NCBI GenBank assembly: GCA_018780035.1
Contig: JADMKE010000016.1
Span: 434,001 to 498,000, forward strand
DNA length: 64,000 nucleotides
Direction: 5' to 3'
DNA from: Candidatus Sericytochromatia bacterium
GTDB lineage: Bacteria; Cyanobacteriota; Sericytochromatia; UBA7694
The position numbers were made by a program, and so were the translations under genes. Below, piece by piece: positions 16,989 to 25,773 of the stretch (positions are counted from its first letter, which is position 1; each line of letters starts with the position of its first letter). The notes beneath the pieces are model-generated. The model ran no database searches. It was not told where the DNA came from and saw only the letters and a program-made list of their open reading frames with translations.

Positions 16989-18098
16989 ATGTCTCAGCCT
17001 TTAGCCCCGCTCACTCCGATTCGGTCCGCTTCCGCCGCTGACAATGCCGCACTTTTGGCCTTGAGTGCTGAGGTGCCTGTGAGTACCCCTGCTTTTGCCT
17101 ATACCTTGGAGCGCAGCCCCGATTTTTTTGCCTTTGCCCGTGCCCAGGCTCCCCGCAGTGATATTCTCGTGGCGGGTCAAACAGAAGACGTCAAAGGCTT
17201 TATTTCTGTCTGTTTTAACCGGGTTTGGCTCGAAGGGCGGGTACAAGACACGGTCTATACCGGAGATTTGCGTGTGGCTCAGGCGGCCCGCGGTTGGGGC
17301 TTGGGTGATCAATTGATGCAGGCCAGTATTGCGCTTGCCCATCAGGAGCGGCCTCTTCCGGTGTTTAATTGTGTGCTTAAAGACAATCCTGTTGGCTTAA
17401 AAATGAATGCCAATTTGGCGCGGGAGGGTATTACCGAGATTGTTCCGATCGGTGATATAGGCTTAACCATGCTTTTTCCCCTCTTGGGCTTTTCAAAGCC
17501 CCAAACATGGGGCTTTGTGATCACGCGGGCCCAGGAAAGTGATTTTGCTGAGATGTTTGAACTTTGGCAGGCGGTGAAGTCCAAACAACATTTGGCACGG
17601 GCCTGGGATCGGCTCCAATGGCGCAGTTGGATCGAAGCGACTCCCGGTTTGGCGCTTTCGGACTATCTTTTGGCCCGCAATGCACAAGGAGAACTGTGCG
17701 GTTTTTTTGCGGTTTGGAATCAACAGCCCATACGCCGGGTGCGTTTGCGGCGTGTGCATCCCCTTTTGTCTGGGGCGAGGCGTGTGGAGCGGCTTTTGCG
17801 TACAACGACACAAACGCAATTTATTCCGGGCCAAGGTGATATCTTGCCTGTGCGCCAAGTTTTGAACCTCTGTATTGCGGGACATGCAGCCAAGGCCTTC
17901 CCCGCTTTGCTTGAAGCAGCCTTGAGTACGGGCAAAGATTCTCCATTTTTGCTTGGAATTGCTTTAGATCGGCGTGATCCACTGCAATACTGGCTGGACC
18001 GTTTTGCTGGCTCGCGTTCGGAATTGGTTTTGCTTAGCAATTACCGCTTTGTCCATCCAGGACGTGGGCTTTTTCACTTAGAAATAGGATTGGGATAA
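16989..18098 (+). CDS. GNAT-family acetyltransferase-like protein
   Basis: 369 aa. The N-terminal half has the GNAT pattern: a D/SILVAG strand, GDLRVAQAARGWGLGDQLM (acetyl-CoA pyrophosphate loop R-G-W-G-L-G at about 102-107). The second half (about 175-369) starts FVITRAQESDFAEM and looks like another diverged GNAT fold. Twin-GNAT proteins often act on small molecules or peptides. It is followed 4 bp later by the Coq4-like gene, so the two are probably cotranscribed. Confidence 0.7.
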   Translation: MSQPLAPLTPIRSASAADNAALLALSAEVPVSTPAFAYTLERSPDFFAFARAQAPRSDILVAGQTEDVKGFISVCFNRVWLEGRVQDTVYTGDLRVAQAARGWGLGDQLMQASIALAHQERPLPVFNCVLKDNPVGLKMNANLAREGITEIVPIGDIGLTMLFPLLGFSKPQTWGFVITRAQESDFAEMFELWQAVKSKQHLARAWDRLQWRSWIEATPGLALSDYLLARNAQGELCGFFAVWNQQPIRRVRLRRVHPLLSGARRVERLLRTTTQTQFIPGQGDILPVRQVLNLCIAGHAAKAFPALLEAALSTGKDSPFLLGIALDRRDPLQYWLDRFAGSRSELVLLSNYRFVHPGRGLFHLEIGLG

Positions 18099-18102
18099 GG
18101 GT

Positions 18103-18870
18103 ATGGATCAGTCATTTTTGAATCAGGTGTATTTTAAACCCCAGGCAGGCCAAGTGCCCCAAAATCAGGCGGCTTTGGCCCAGACCTTGATGGGGCTCTA
18201 CAAAGCCGGAAAACTCAGTTTGGACATTGTCTTGCTTTTGTTGCGCTTTTCTAAGCTCATTCTCAACCCCGACGATATCTCCCCGATTTTTAAAGGGGGC
18301 AGCTTTCGCAATCACAAAAGTTTTCAGCTGGCGCTGCGTTCACTCCATGCAGATCCGGCCACTTCTGAGTTGATTCGCAGCCGTTATCTGGCGCCCGCCC
18401 CTTACGATTTGGCCCAATTATTGACCCTGCCCGAAAACAGCTTGGGCCATGTCTATGCCCGCCATATGCAGAATTACAAACTCGATGTGGTCTTTTATCC
18501 GCCCCTGGAAGACACCCAAGACGACGATATCGCCTATCTGCGCAAACGGGCCCGCCAGACCCATGATGTTCACCATGTCGTACTGGGCTTTCCCGCAATT
18601 GATTCAGGTGAGATGGCGATCTCTGCTTTTTATCTCTCTCAGAACAATATTCCGCTCTCGGCCCTGCTGATTGGCTTTGGCTTTTTGACTGCGATCTTGC
18701 GCTCTCCGGAGCGGATCGAAGAATTGATGGATGCGATTATGCTGGGTTGGCGGCGAGGCAAGGAATGCCCGGTCTTTTTGGGGCTCAAATGGGAAGACTA
18801 TTTTTCTTTGCCCATCGACCAAGTGCGTGCAGAACTGAATCTTCCAATTGAGCCCAAATGGATCCGCTGA
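18103..18870 (+). CDS. Coq4-like protein
   Basis: 255 aa. Contains the Coq4 zinc motif HDxxH-(x11)-E exactly: HDVHHVVLGFPAIDSGE (about residues 150-166). Coq4 takes part in ubiquinone synthesis, organising the Coq complex and, as shown for Coq4 proteins, in C1 decarboxylation/hydroxylation of the ring. Bacterial homologues are common but less studied. The start ATG lies 4 bp after the GNAT stop; the ribosome binding site (GGATAAGG) overlaps the end of that gene. Quinone-related function is by homology. Confidence 0.75.
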   Translation: MDQSFLNQVYFKPQAGQVPQNQAALAQTLMGLYKAGKLSLDIVLLLLRFSKLILNPDDISPIFKGGSFRNHKSFQLALRSLHADPATSELIRSRYLAPAPYDLAQLLTLPENSLGHVYARHMQNYKLDVVFYPPLEDTQDDDIAYLRKRARQTHDVHHVVLGFPAIDSGEMAISAFYLSQNNIPLSALLIGFGFLTAILRSPERIEELMDAIMLGWRRGKECPVFLGLKWEDYFSLPIDQVRAELNLPIEPKWIR

Positions 18871-18886
18871 TCTTCTGACGCCCTGT

Positions 18887-18894
18887 GTTATAAT
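18887..18894 (+). promoter_or_regulatory. Extended -10 promoter element of dnaA
   Basis: TG-T-TATAAT, an extended -10, gives a leader of about 90 nt before the dnaA ATG at 18991. No strong -35 is seen. No consensus DnaA box was seen in this upstream stretch. Confidence 0.5.
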
Positions 18895-18990
18895 GATCCC
18901 TCACTATCTGTGACCCGCATAACAACTCGCTATTCCCGAAGATTCGCGATTTTTAATAACCTACCCCAATTCTGATGAGGAAGCCGCCGC

Positions 18991-20358
18991 ATGTCCCACG
19001 ACCTTGATGCCCTCTGGCAACACACCCTTGCAAGCCTCAAAGAGCGCATTTCAGAACCGGCCTATGAGTCCTTTGCACGTCAGAGTCGCGCGGCCAGTCT
19101 CGAAAACAACCTGCTCTTGATTGAGACGCCCAACGGCTTTACCCAGAATTTTTTAAGCAAAAAATACACCTCACTCTTCAAAGATATTTTGCAAGAGATC
19201 AGCGGCGATCAGATCGAGATCCAATTTGTGGTCAATGAAATGATGACGACCGAGTCCCCTCCCAGCAATGGCTCGGGCAACCGTGTTGCCACTGAAGTGC
19301 GCTCCCAGCAGCAAATGCAGCAGACCGCACAGCGTGAGCGGCAATTGCAGATGAGCAATCTCAACCCCCGCTATACCTTTGATAATTTTGTCGTGGGCTC
19401 TCACAATAAATTTGCCCACGCCACCGCTTGGCGCGTGGCCGAAGCACCGGGGACGGCCTTTAATCCGCTCTTTATCCACGGCGGTGTGGGTTTGGGCAAA
19501 ACCCACCTGATGCAGGCGATTGGTCATCATTTGCAGGCCCACCGCGAAAATATTCGCGTGATGTATATTTCGTCTGAGCGTTTTACCAATGAATTGATCA
19601 ACGCGATCAAAGACGGCAGCCAGATGGCGTTTAAAAACCGCTACCGCACCACCGACCTGCTCTTGATCGACGATATCCAGTTTATTGGCAATAAAGAGAG
19701 TACCCAAGAAGAGTTTTTTCACACCTTCAACGATCTTTACGAAGCGGGCAAACAGATCGTGATTACCTCCGATCGTCCACCCAACCAGATCTCAACCCTC
19801 GAAGATCGCCTGCGCTCGCGCTTTGAAATGGGCCTGATCTCGGACATTCAGCCCCCTGAACTCGAAACCCGGATCGCCATTCTCAAGAAAAAAGCTGAGA
19901 TGGATGGCCTTGATGTGCCCGACGATGTGCTCCACTATATCGCCCGTGTCTATGTCAACAATGTGCGCGAACTCGAAGGTGCGCTGCTGCGGATTATGGC
20001 GTATACCTCGCTGACCAATACCCAGCCGACCGTGTCTGTGGCCCAGTCTGTTTTGGGCCAAGTGCCCGAGCGTGAGCTGAGCGCCGAACGGATTCAAGAG
20101 GTGACGGCCGAATTTTACCGTGTGACCACGTCTGAAATGCGGGGCCCCCGTCGTTCGAAAACCCTCAATACAGCCCGTCAGGTCGCGATTTATCTCTGTT
20201 CTGAGCTGACAGCGCTCTCAACACCCCGTTTGGGTGAGCTTTTTGGTGACCGCGACCACACCACGATTATTCATGGCCGAGACAAAATTAAAAACCTCTT
20301 AAAAGAAGATACCAAGCTGCAGTCCGAAGTGCAGATTTTGATGGACCGCTTTAAATAA
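18991..20358 (+). CDS. dnaA: Chromosomal replication initiator DnaA
   Basis: 455 aa, full length. Domain I (1-85), a Gln-rich domain II linker (about 86-125), AAA+ domain III with Walker A GGVGLGKTHLMQAIG (about 165-179) and Walker B LLIDDIQFI, and domain IV with the DNA-binding signature RDHTTIIHGRDKI. ATP-DnaA binds DnaA boxes and opens oriC. TGAGGA lies 7-12 nt before the ATG. It is followed by a spacer with three consensus DnaA boxes. dnaN is not adjacent; the next gene is bamA. Confidence 0.97.
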   Translation: MSHDLDALWQHTLASLKERISEPAYESFARQSRAASLENNLLLIETPNGFTQNFLSKKYTSLFKDILQEISGDQIEIQFVVNEMMTTESPPSNGSGNRVATEVRSQQQMQQTAQRERQLQMSNLNPRYTFDNFVVGSHNKFAHATAWRVAEAPGTAFNPLFIHGGVGLGKTHLMQAIGHHLQAHRENIRVMYISSERFTNELINAIKDGSQMAFKNRYRTTDLLLIDDIQFIGNKESTQEEFFHTFNDLYEAGKQIVITSDRPPNQISTLEDRLRSRFEMGLISDIQPPELETRIAILKKKAEMDGLDVPDDVLHYIARVYVNNVRELEGALLRIMAYTSLTNTQPTVSVAQSVLGQVPERELSAERIQEVTAEFYRVTTSEMRGPRRSKTLNTARQVAIYLCSELTALSTPRLGELFGDRDHTTIIHGRDKIKNLLKEDTKLQSEVQILMDRFK

Positions 20359-20630
20359 CCTGCTCTGTGGATAACTGTTTCGCTGTTGGGGCCGAAAGGG
20401 CCTGTATTTGTTTTGCAAACAGGGGAATAACCCTGTCGGTACGCCCCTTTTACACAGTGTTTATACAGCTGTATGAAAGGATGTCTACTTGTGGATAAGA
20501 TGTGGATAACCTCTTGCCTGTGCTGTGAAATAGGGGCCTGAAAGGCCATTTCTAGGGCAATTCAAATTAAATTTTCTCTATTTTTCGTTTAATTCCAGAC
20601 TAAATTTTGCTATAATTCGCTACTGACAAA
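20359..20630. other. Probable replication origin (oriC) with DnaA boxes and AT-rich stretch
   Basis: The spacer directly after dnaA holds three perfect DnaA boxes, all in the same orientation (TGTGGATAA at 20366-20374, 20490-20498 and 20501-20509; reverse complement TTATCCACA). Near-boxes such as TTATACAGC (20461) lie between. Next to them is a strongly AT-rich stretch (about 20560-20620) that could be the unwinding element. This is the usual makeup of bacterial oriC; function is inferred. Confidence 0.8.
20611..20616 (+). promoter_or_regulatory. Probable extended -10 of the bamA operon
   Basis: TG-C-TATAAT at 20608-20616 with TTTAAT 17 bp upstream as a weak -35. It lies in the AT-rich part of the putative origin, so initiation at oriC and bamA transcription might interfere. 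Confidence 0.45.
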
Positions 20631-20724
20631 CCCAAAAAATCAGTTCCCCAAATCCAGCCCCAAAAATCCAGCCAGAGAGAAGTGCTCTCAGATAATGAAA
20701 GACAGTTACCAAAGGTTACGTTCG

Positions 20725-22773
20725 ATGAAAGATTTCAGGTGTTTTCTGCCTGTATTCCTGACCCTGATACTCGCCATGCCTGCCGTTCAGGCTCAGGAGT
20801 CACCCCCCCCATCACCAAGCCCCTCTCCCTCACCTGCCCTGAGCGAAGTCGGAGGGCCCACTCCGACAGAAACGGCCCAGCCAACTCCCAACTCCCCGAG
20901 CGGAGTCGAAGCGAGTCCTGCTCCCGATGCCAGCGCCAGTCCAGCCGCAGAAGAGCCTGTTGTTCAGGCCGATACCATGAAAATCGTCGAGATCGACGTG
21001 GTGGGCACTGCATACAAAGATGCCGTTTTGCTCTCGATGTTTACCAAACCCGGCGATGATGTCTCTGCCGAGCAGATTCGCAACGATTTGCGCAGGATCT
21101 ACGGTCTGGGTTATTTTCTTGACGTGACAGCCACCCGCGAGCCTGCCGAAGGTGGTTTTAAACTGGTTGTGAAAGTCGTTGAAAATCCTGTTTTGCGCGA
21201 AGTGCGCATTCTTAACGAAACCCAGGTCTTTACCCGTGAGCAATTGCTCGACGTCTTCAAAGAACAGGTGGGCAAAACCGCCAATTTCAACGATATCCGT
21301 GACCTCAAAGAAAAACTCGAAGAGGCCTACCGCCAGCGTGGTTACGCCCTGGCCAGTTTGCGCATTATGCAAAGCCAGGCCGAAGAAAACGGCGGTCTGC
21401 TCTCGCCCGAAGGCGTGCTGGAATTGCAGCTCAACGAGGGCCTGATCGAAGACATTCGCGTCTCGGGCAATGTCGAAACCAAAGACTATGTGGTGCTGCG
21501 CGAAATTACGCTCAAACCCGGTGAACTCTTCGACAGCAACCAAATGCAAGGCGATTTGCGCCGCGTCTTTAATACCAATTTTTTCGAGAGCATGAACCTC
21601 TTGCCCAAACCCGGCGAAAAAGATCCCAACCACTGGATTTTGGTTGTCGAGGTCAAAGAAAAGCCCACGGGTGCAGTCAACCTGGGCGCCGGTTACAATA
21701 ACCGCGATGGCCTGATTGGCACCTTCAGCATCAACAAAGACAATCTGATGGGCGAAGGCCGCCGTCTGGGTGTGGACCTGCAATTCGGGGTCAACCTCTT
21801 CAGCATTTTTACAGGTGCGAATTTCTCTCAGGCCCAGCGCACGCTGTTGGGCCGGATCGACTTTTACGACCCCTGGATGTTTGAAGGCCGCACCTCTTTT
21901 GGCGCGAGCATTTTCTCCGAACGCGTACCGCTGTTCTTTGGCACAGGCAACAGCCAGCAATCTCTGCTCAATTTGAGCTTGGGTCTGGGCAACGGGATTA
22001 TTCAGCGCCGCGTGGGCACCAGCTTAAGCTTTGGCCGCCCGCTCTTTGGCGATCTGACCTCGCCCTGGCGCGGTTCGCTCTCTGTGCGGGCCGAGCAGGT
22101 GGGGGTAACCGATCTGCTGGGTGAGCCCAAACGCGAATTGTCTGTTAGCAATCGCTTCAGCGCCACCGACGTCTTTTTCAGCGTGGGCGGCTCGCTCTCT
22201 TACGATACCCGCGATATTATTGTCGACCCCAAAAGTGGTTGGTACGGTCTCTTCTCGTTTGAACCCGTCTGGGGCGACACCGCCTACCTCAAATTGGCGG
22301 GCAACCTGAGCACGTATTTTGCGATCACCGATTGGCTGACCCTGGCCGTGGGCGTGCGTGGCGGCACATTTTTGGGCCAAAACCCGCCTTATGAGCTGTT
22401 TTACTCCAATGGCTTTAACGTCATTCGTGGCTGGCCCGAAAATGGCTTTCTCTACGGCAAACACTTTGGCATTGGCAGTGTCGAACTGCGCTTCCCGATT
22501 TTCAGCCCTGTCTCTGGGGTGTTGTTTACAGATATCGGGGAGTTTTTGGTTGACCCCAATAACCAAGCAGCCACCAGCTTGGGTCTGAATCCCACCAATA
22601 CAGCTCAAAACCAAGGTTTGCCGTTTAAATATGGCGTGGGTTTGGGCATCCGATTGAACACTCCCATGGGTCCATTGCGTCTGGACTATGGCGTCCGGGA
22701 TTTTTCCCGGATTAATTTTGGCACCTTGTTCGATGCGGGCCAACTGCATTTCAGCATCGGACAAAAGTTTTAG
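20725..22773 (+). CDS. bamA: BamA/Omp85 outer-membrane protein assembly factor
   Basis: About 682 aa. Signal peptide (FLPVFLTLILAMPAVQAQ), then a Pro/Ser/Thr-rich tether of about 60 residues, three POTRA domains (about 85-158, 159-240, 241-320) and a C-terminal 16-stranded barrel. The barrel end shows the Omp85 hallmarks LFTDIGEF and NTPMGPLRLDYGV. It inserts beta-barrel proteins into the outer membrane. Three POTRAs match cyanobacterial Omp85 rather than the five of proteobacteria. ATG at 20725 has AAAGG 9 nt upstream; an in-frame ATG at 20695 is an alternative. The tether contains two short palindrome-like repeats. First gene of bamA-skp-lpxD. Confidence 0.93.
   Translation: MKDFRCFLPVFLTLILAMPAVQAQESPPPSPSPSPSPALSEVGGPTPTETAQPTPNSPSGVEASPAPDASASPAAEEPVVQADTMKIVEIDVVGTAYKDAVLLSMFTKPGDDVSAEQIRNDLRRIYGLGYFLDVTATREPAEGGFKLVVKVVENPVLREVRILNETQVFTREQLLDVFKEQVGKTANFNDIRDLKEKLEEAYRQRGYALASLRIMQSQAEENGGLLSPEGVLELQLNEGLIEDIRVSGNVETKDYVVLREITLKPGELFDSNQMQGDLRRVFNTNFFESMNLLPKPGEKDPNHWILVVEVKEKPTGAVNLGAGYNNRDGLIGTFSINKDNLMGEGRRLGVDLQFGVNLFSIFTGANFSQAQRTLLGRIDFYDPWMFEGRTSFGASIFSERVPLFFGTGNSQQSLLNLSLGLGNGIIQRRVGTSLSFGRPLFGDLTSPWRGSLSVRAEQVGVTDLLGEPKRELSVSNRFSATDVFFSVGGSLSYDTRDIIVDPKSGWYGLFSFEPVWGDTAYLKLAGNLSTYFAITDWLTLAVGVRGGTFLGQNPPYELFYSNGFNVIRGWPENGFLYGKHFGIGSVELRFPIFSPVSGVLFTDIGEFLVDPNNQAATSLGLNPTNTAQNQGLPFKYGVGLGIRLNTPMGPLRLDYGVRDFSRINFGTLFDAGQLHFSIGQKF
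20837..20913. repeat. Two REP-like palindromic units inside the bamA tether
   Basis: CCCTGAGCGAAGTCGGAGGG (20837-20856) and the diverged CCCCGAGCGGAGTCGAAGCG (20894-20913) lie in frame in the disordered tether. GTCGGAG and CTCCGAC between them form a 7-bp inverted repeat. They resemble the GAGCGAAGTCGAAGG-type dispersed repeats seen in many bacterial genomes. Confidence 0.55.
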
Positions 22774-22800
22774 CATATACAAATACGAGGAATTACCTGC

Positions 22801-23310
22801 ATGAAGAAGCAACTCTACACACTCACAGCCACCCTGCTGATCGCCGCCAGCGCCTTGCTGAGCACCCCTGCTCCGGCTCTGGCCGAAGACCCCCGCATTG
22901 GCGTGGTCGACACCCAACAAATTCTGGCCAATAGCTCCCTTTTGGAAGAACTCAAAAAAGCCGAACAGGCCCTGCAAGGCGCCGAAAAACAGCTCTATGA
23001 ATCCCGCAATGTCAAACTCAAAGAGCTGGAAAAAGCCCGCACGATGATGAAAGAAGAAGAGTTTCTGAAAAAGAAACAGCAGCTCGAAACCAGCCTCATG
23101 AACGAAGTCAAAGAGGCCGAAAAAGGCCTTGAAAAGCGCAAGCTCGACATTCAAAAGATGAAAGTCGAACTCGAAAAAACCGTGCAGTCGATTGTCGAAG
23201 CGGTGGCCAAAAAGCGCAAGCTCGAAATCGTGATCAACAAACAGCTCGTGCTCTATGGCGGCGTGGATATTACCCAAGAAGTCGTTGAAGAACTCAAGAA
23301 GAAAAAATAG
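22801..23310 (+). CDS. skp: OmpH/Skp-family periplasmic chaperone
   Basis: 169 aa. Signal peptide (ending PAPALA), then IGVVDTQQILANS, the usual start of OmpH/Skp, a long charged coiled coil (about 48-145) and a short C-terminal strand (IVINKQLVLYGG). Skp holds unfolded outer-membrane proteins in the periplasm on their way to BamA. AGGAA lies before the start. It sits between bamA and lpxD, the order known from many diderms. Confidence 0.9.
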   Translation: MKKQLYTLTATLLIAASALLSTPAPALAEDPRIGVVDTQQILANSSLLEELKKAEQALQGAEKQLYESRNVKLKELEKARTMMKEEEFLKKKQQLETSLMNEVKEAEKGLEKRKLDIQKMKVELEKTVQSIVEAVAKKRKLEIVINKQLVLYGGVDITQEVVEELKKKK

Positions 23311-23324
23311 GCAAAACACCCTCT

Positions 23325-24335
23325 ATGCCGCAGCATTCCCTGGCGGAATTGGCGGAAATCACAGGCGCAGAACTGCGGGGCGACCCGCTCTGGCAGATCG
23401 CGCGCCTGTCGGTGCCCCAGGCGGCAGGCCCTCACGATCTGGTATTTTTGCTCGACCCGCGTTGGTTGCCAGCGATTGCCGCATCTGAGGCCCAGGCTGT
23501 TTTGCTCTCTCCCCAACACTGGGGGCCCGCTTTGGCGTCGAAATACGCCTTGCTGGTCTCGGACGTGCGGCCCGCTTTGGCGGGCCTTTTGCGTCTCTTT
23601 CATGCCGCTCCCTCACATCCGCCGGGCATTCACCCCACTGCCGTGCTGGGGGACAATTGCCAGATTGATCCCAGCGCCTACATTGGCCCCGGCTGTGTGC
23701 TGGAGCAGGGGGTGCTGATCGAAGCGGGTGTGGTGCTCAAGGCCATGGTTTATGTCGGCGCTCATACGCGGATTGGCCGCGACTCGCTGATCTATCCCCA
23801 GGTCACGCTCTATGATCAGGTGCATTTGGGCGAGCGGGTGATCATTCACAGCGGCAGCGTGATCGGGGCCGATGGCTACGGCTTTTATCTGCACGACGGC
23901 CAACACCAGAAAATCCCGCAAATCGGTGGCGTGTTGGTCGAAGACGATGTCGAAATTGGCGCAAATGTGACGGTCGATCGCGGAACCGTGGGCCAGACGC
24001 GCATTGGCGCAGGCAGCAAAATCGACAACCAGGTGCAAATCGGCCACAATGTGCAAGTTGGCCAACACTGCCTGCTGGTGGCCCAGGTCGGCATCTCGGG
24101 CTCAACGGTGCTCGGCGATTATGTCACCCTGGCCGGTCAAACTGGCGTGGCAGGCCATTTACACATCGGGGACGGGGTGGTGGCTGCTGGCAAAAGTGGC
24201 ATTACCCACGATATCCCCGCTGGGCAAAAGGTCTCGGGTTTTCCCGCTCAGGCCCACCTGCGCGAACTCAAGCAGCAGGCGCTCTTGCGGCGTTTGCCTG
24301 AGCTGTTCAAGCGGCTACGGGGTGGGGACGTTTAA
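23325..24335 (+). CDS. lpxD: UDP-3-O-acylglucosamine N-acyltransferase
   Basis: 336 aa, the normal LpxD length. Adds the N-linked acyl chain in lipid A synthesis. The N-terminal uridine-binding domain (about 1-100) is followed by left-handed beta-helix hexapeptide repeats (about 105-300; for example IGPGCVLEQGVLIEAGVVL) and the catalytic-site region VIGADGYGFY, with GHNVQVGQHCLLVAQVGISG later. A C-terminal helix closes the trimer. Its presence, 14 bp after skp, implies that the organism makes lipid A. Confidence 0.93.
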   Translation: MPQHSLAELAEITGAELRGDPLWQIARLSVPQAAGPHDLVFLLDPRWLPAIAASEAQAVLLSPQHWGPALASKYALLVSDVRPALAGLLRLFHAAPSHPPGIHPTAVLGDNCQIDPSAYIGPGCVLEQGVLIEAGVVLKAMVYVGAHTRIGRDSLIYPQVTLYDQVHLGERVIIHSGSVIGADGYGFYLHDGQHQKIPQIGGVLVEDDVEIGANVTVDRGTVGQTRIGAGSKIDNQVQIGHNVQVGQHCLLVAQVGISGSTVLGDYVTLAGQTGVAGHLHIGDGVVAAGKSGITHDIPAGQKVSGFPAQAHLRELKQQALLRRLPELFKRLRGGDV

Positions 24336-24392
24336 GTTTGTTTATACTTAATTTCCGCTTTTGATTTCCGCTTTTAAACCTCCCGTTTTTAA

Positions 24393-24690
24393 TTGAACCA
24401 GTGGAACAACCTTCAGGATCGGCTTAACGAAGGCGGTTTTACCACTGCCGCGCTCAAACCCAAACAAGAAGAGCGTCTGCAAGAAAAGCTCGAAGCCGCC
24501 AATCTGCGCTTTCAGGAGCTGTACTGGAATGTGCGCGACGAGCTGGGCTACCTCGAAGTGATGCGCCACCAATTGGCCGAGGTCTTGTACAAACAGGCCG
24601 TCTGCCCAGCGTCACGCTCTCATCCCATCTGCTGGGCCAGGCAGAGAGCGATGCCCAGCAGTTCAAAGCCCAGAAAGGGGATTTGGAATG
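24393..24690 (+). pseudogene. Broken gene, frameshifted and cut near the Rpn-like insertion
   Basis: One frame from 24393 reads like true coding sequence (helical, Glu/Leu-rich; for example RFQELYWNVRDELGYLEVM) until about 24600. After that the neighbouring frame continues sensibly (LPSVTLSSHLLGQAESDAQQ then FKAQKGDLEWLL) to about 24690. This indicates a frameshift near 24595-24605. The start has only TTG preceded by a stop and no ribosome binding site, and the end runs into the 3' end of the Rpn-like gene. The family is not recognised. It looks like the remnant of a gene broken when the neighbouring element arrived. Confidence 0.5.
24651..24679. repeat. 29-bp direct repeat, left copy
   Basis: Identical to 25680-25708. 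The two copies bracket the Rpn-like gene at a distance of 1,029 bp. The left copy lies in the broken gene, where it encodes DAQQFKAQKG. Confidence 0.85.
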
Positions 24691-24691
24691 G

Positions 24692-25549
24692 TTATTGACA
24701 CTCAAGCGTCGCGATCTCGTCGGCACTCAGCCCGGTGTACTTGCAAATACTCGCCACAGGCAGGCCATCGGCTTTCATCTGACGGGCGGTATCACGTAGC
24801 CCTTCGCGTTTGCCTTTTTGCTCACGCTCTATCAATTCATGCTCAACATCTTCTTTTACCAACCCAAGCATGGTCTTTCTCAATTCCTGTCGCTCTGCGG
24901 CCAAGCCCATTTGCTCAAGCACCTCCTTGGTATCTATCGGATGGATCAATGCCATCACCGTTAAAATCGCTTCGATCCACGTCTGTCTCTGCTCTGATTC
25001 TAACACGCCACGCAAAATCTGCTGCACAGGTTTGCCTGATTTGATAAACAGCTTTAACTGACTGTATGAAACATCTTCAGGCAGGCGATTATACGCCAGC
25101 ACAAATAAGGGAAACAGCGTATCTGCCTGCCAAAACCCAGGCACAATTTCACGTAATTCAATTTTGTAATGGGCCAAGGCTGCTTCCAAGGTCGGAGTGA
25201 GGTTGGGCAAAACCAACCAGGAACTCAAATGCGACTCATAGCCAATCTTAAATTTCACTCGGTACAGCAGCGTATATGCCAATAAAACTTCAAAATCCCC
25301 GGGCTTGAGGGGATCTGCCACTGACTTAAATTCCAGCAGATTTTGATCCGTCAAATGCTGCCAAAGAGGATGCTTCAGCCATTCTCCTTGGGTATCTGAG
25401 GGCGAAATGATCACCAAATCCGCTTTCAGCGGCAATTTACCCAGCTTGGGGTCTTCAATCACCGACAAACCCAAGGTGCTGAGTGTTTCTCGCATCAATT
25501 GTTTAAAAGCATCATCCCAGGGAATGTGCTCTTGCGTTTTCTTCACCAT
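24692..25549 (-). CDS. Rpn-like PD-(D/E)XK nuclease / putative transposase
   Basis: 285 aa. PD-(D/E)XK nuclease pattern near the N-terminus: KADLVI (Asp) and LLEFKSV (E-x-K) at about residues 43-76. The C-terminus REGLRDTARQMKADGLPVAS and STGLSADEI-like ending are typical of Rpn family recombination-promoting nucleases and related DUF4351/PDDEXK_2 proteins, which occur in many paralogous copies per genome. They cut DNA and promote RecA-independent recombination in E. coli; here that is by homology. It is flanked by 29-bp direct repeats and faces a broken gene, suggesting recent arrival. Confidence 0.72.
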   Translation of the reverse strand: MVKKTQEHIPWDDAFKQLMRETLSTLGLSVIEDPKLGKLPLKADLVIISPSDTQGEWLKHPLWQHLTDQNLLEFKSVADPLKPGDFEVLLAYTLLYRVKFKIGYESHLSSWLVLPNLTPTLEAALAHYKIELREIVPGFWQADTLFPLFVLAYNRLPEDVSYSQLKLFIKSGKPVQQILRGVLESEQRQTWIEAILTVMALIHPIDTKEVLEQMGLAAERQELRKTMLGLVKEDVEHELIEREQKGKREGLRDTARQMKADGLPVASICKYTGLSADEIATLECQ

Positions 25550-25679
25550 TCCCTTATTTTAACAAACGCTCACTTGCCCGATTGCCTGCCAGGCCATACG
25601 TTGGAGGTGGAGGTTCAAGACACTCTGGCCAATATAGGCCGCTATCTTTACTTTTGATGTTTTAAACCAGCCCTGAATG

Positions 25680-25708
25680 ATGCCCAGCAGTTCAAAGCCC
25701 AGAAAGGG
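25680..25708. repeat. 29-bp direct repeat, right copy
   Basis: Exact copy of 24651-24679. The stretch 25550-25773 around it has no gene; it looks like leftover of the broken gene or spacer. Confidence 0.85.
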
Positions 25709-25773
25709 CATGTTCTATGTGTCGGCAGGGCGTTGGCTCCGTTGATTGTTCAATTGAGCACTGGCTGCCAAAT

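Noticed and set aside
20830..21960. Open frame of 376 codons on the minus strand
   Set aside because: Antisense shadow of bamA. The plus frame has POTRA motifs; this one has none.
22024..23319. Open frame of 431 codons on the minus strand
   Set aside because: It is antisense to bamA and skp, whose products are clearly recognisable, and its product is Phe/His-rich with no domain.
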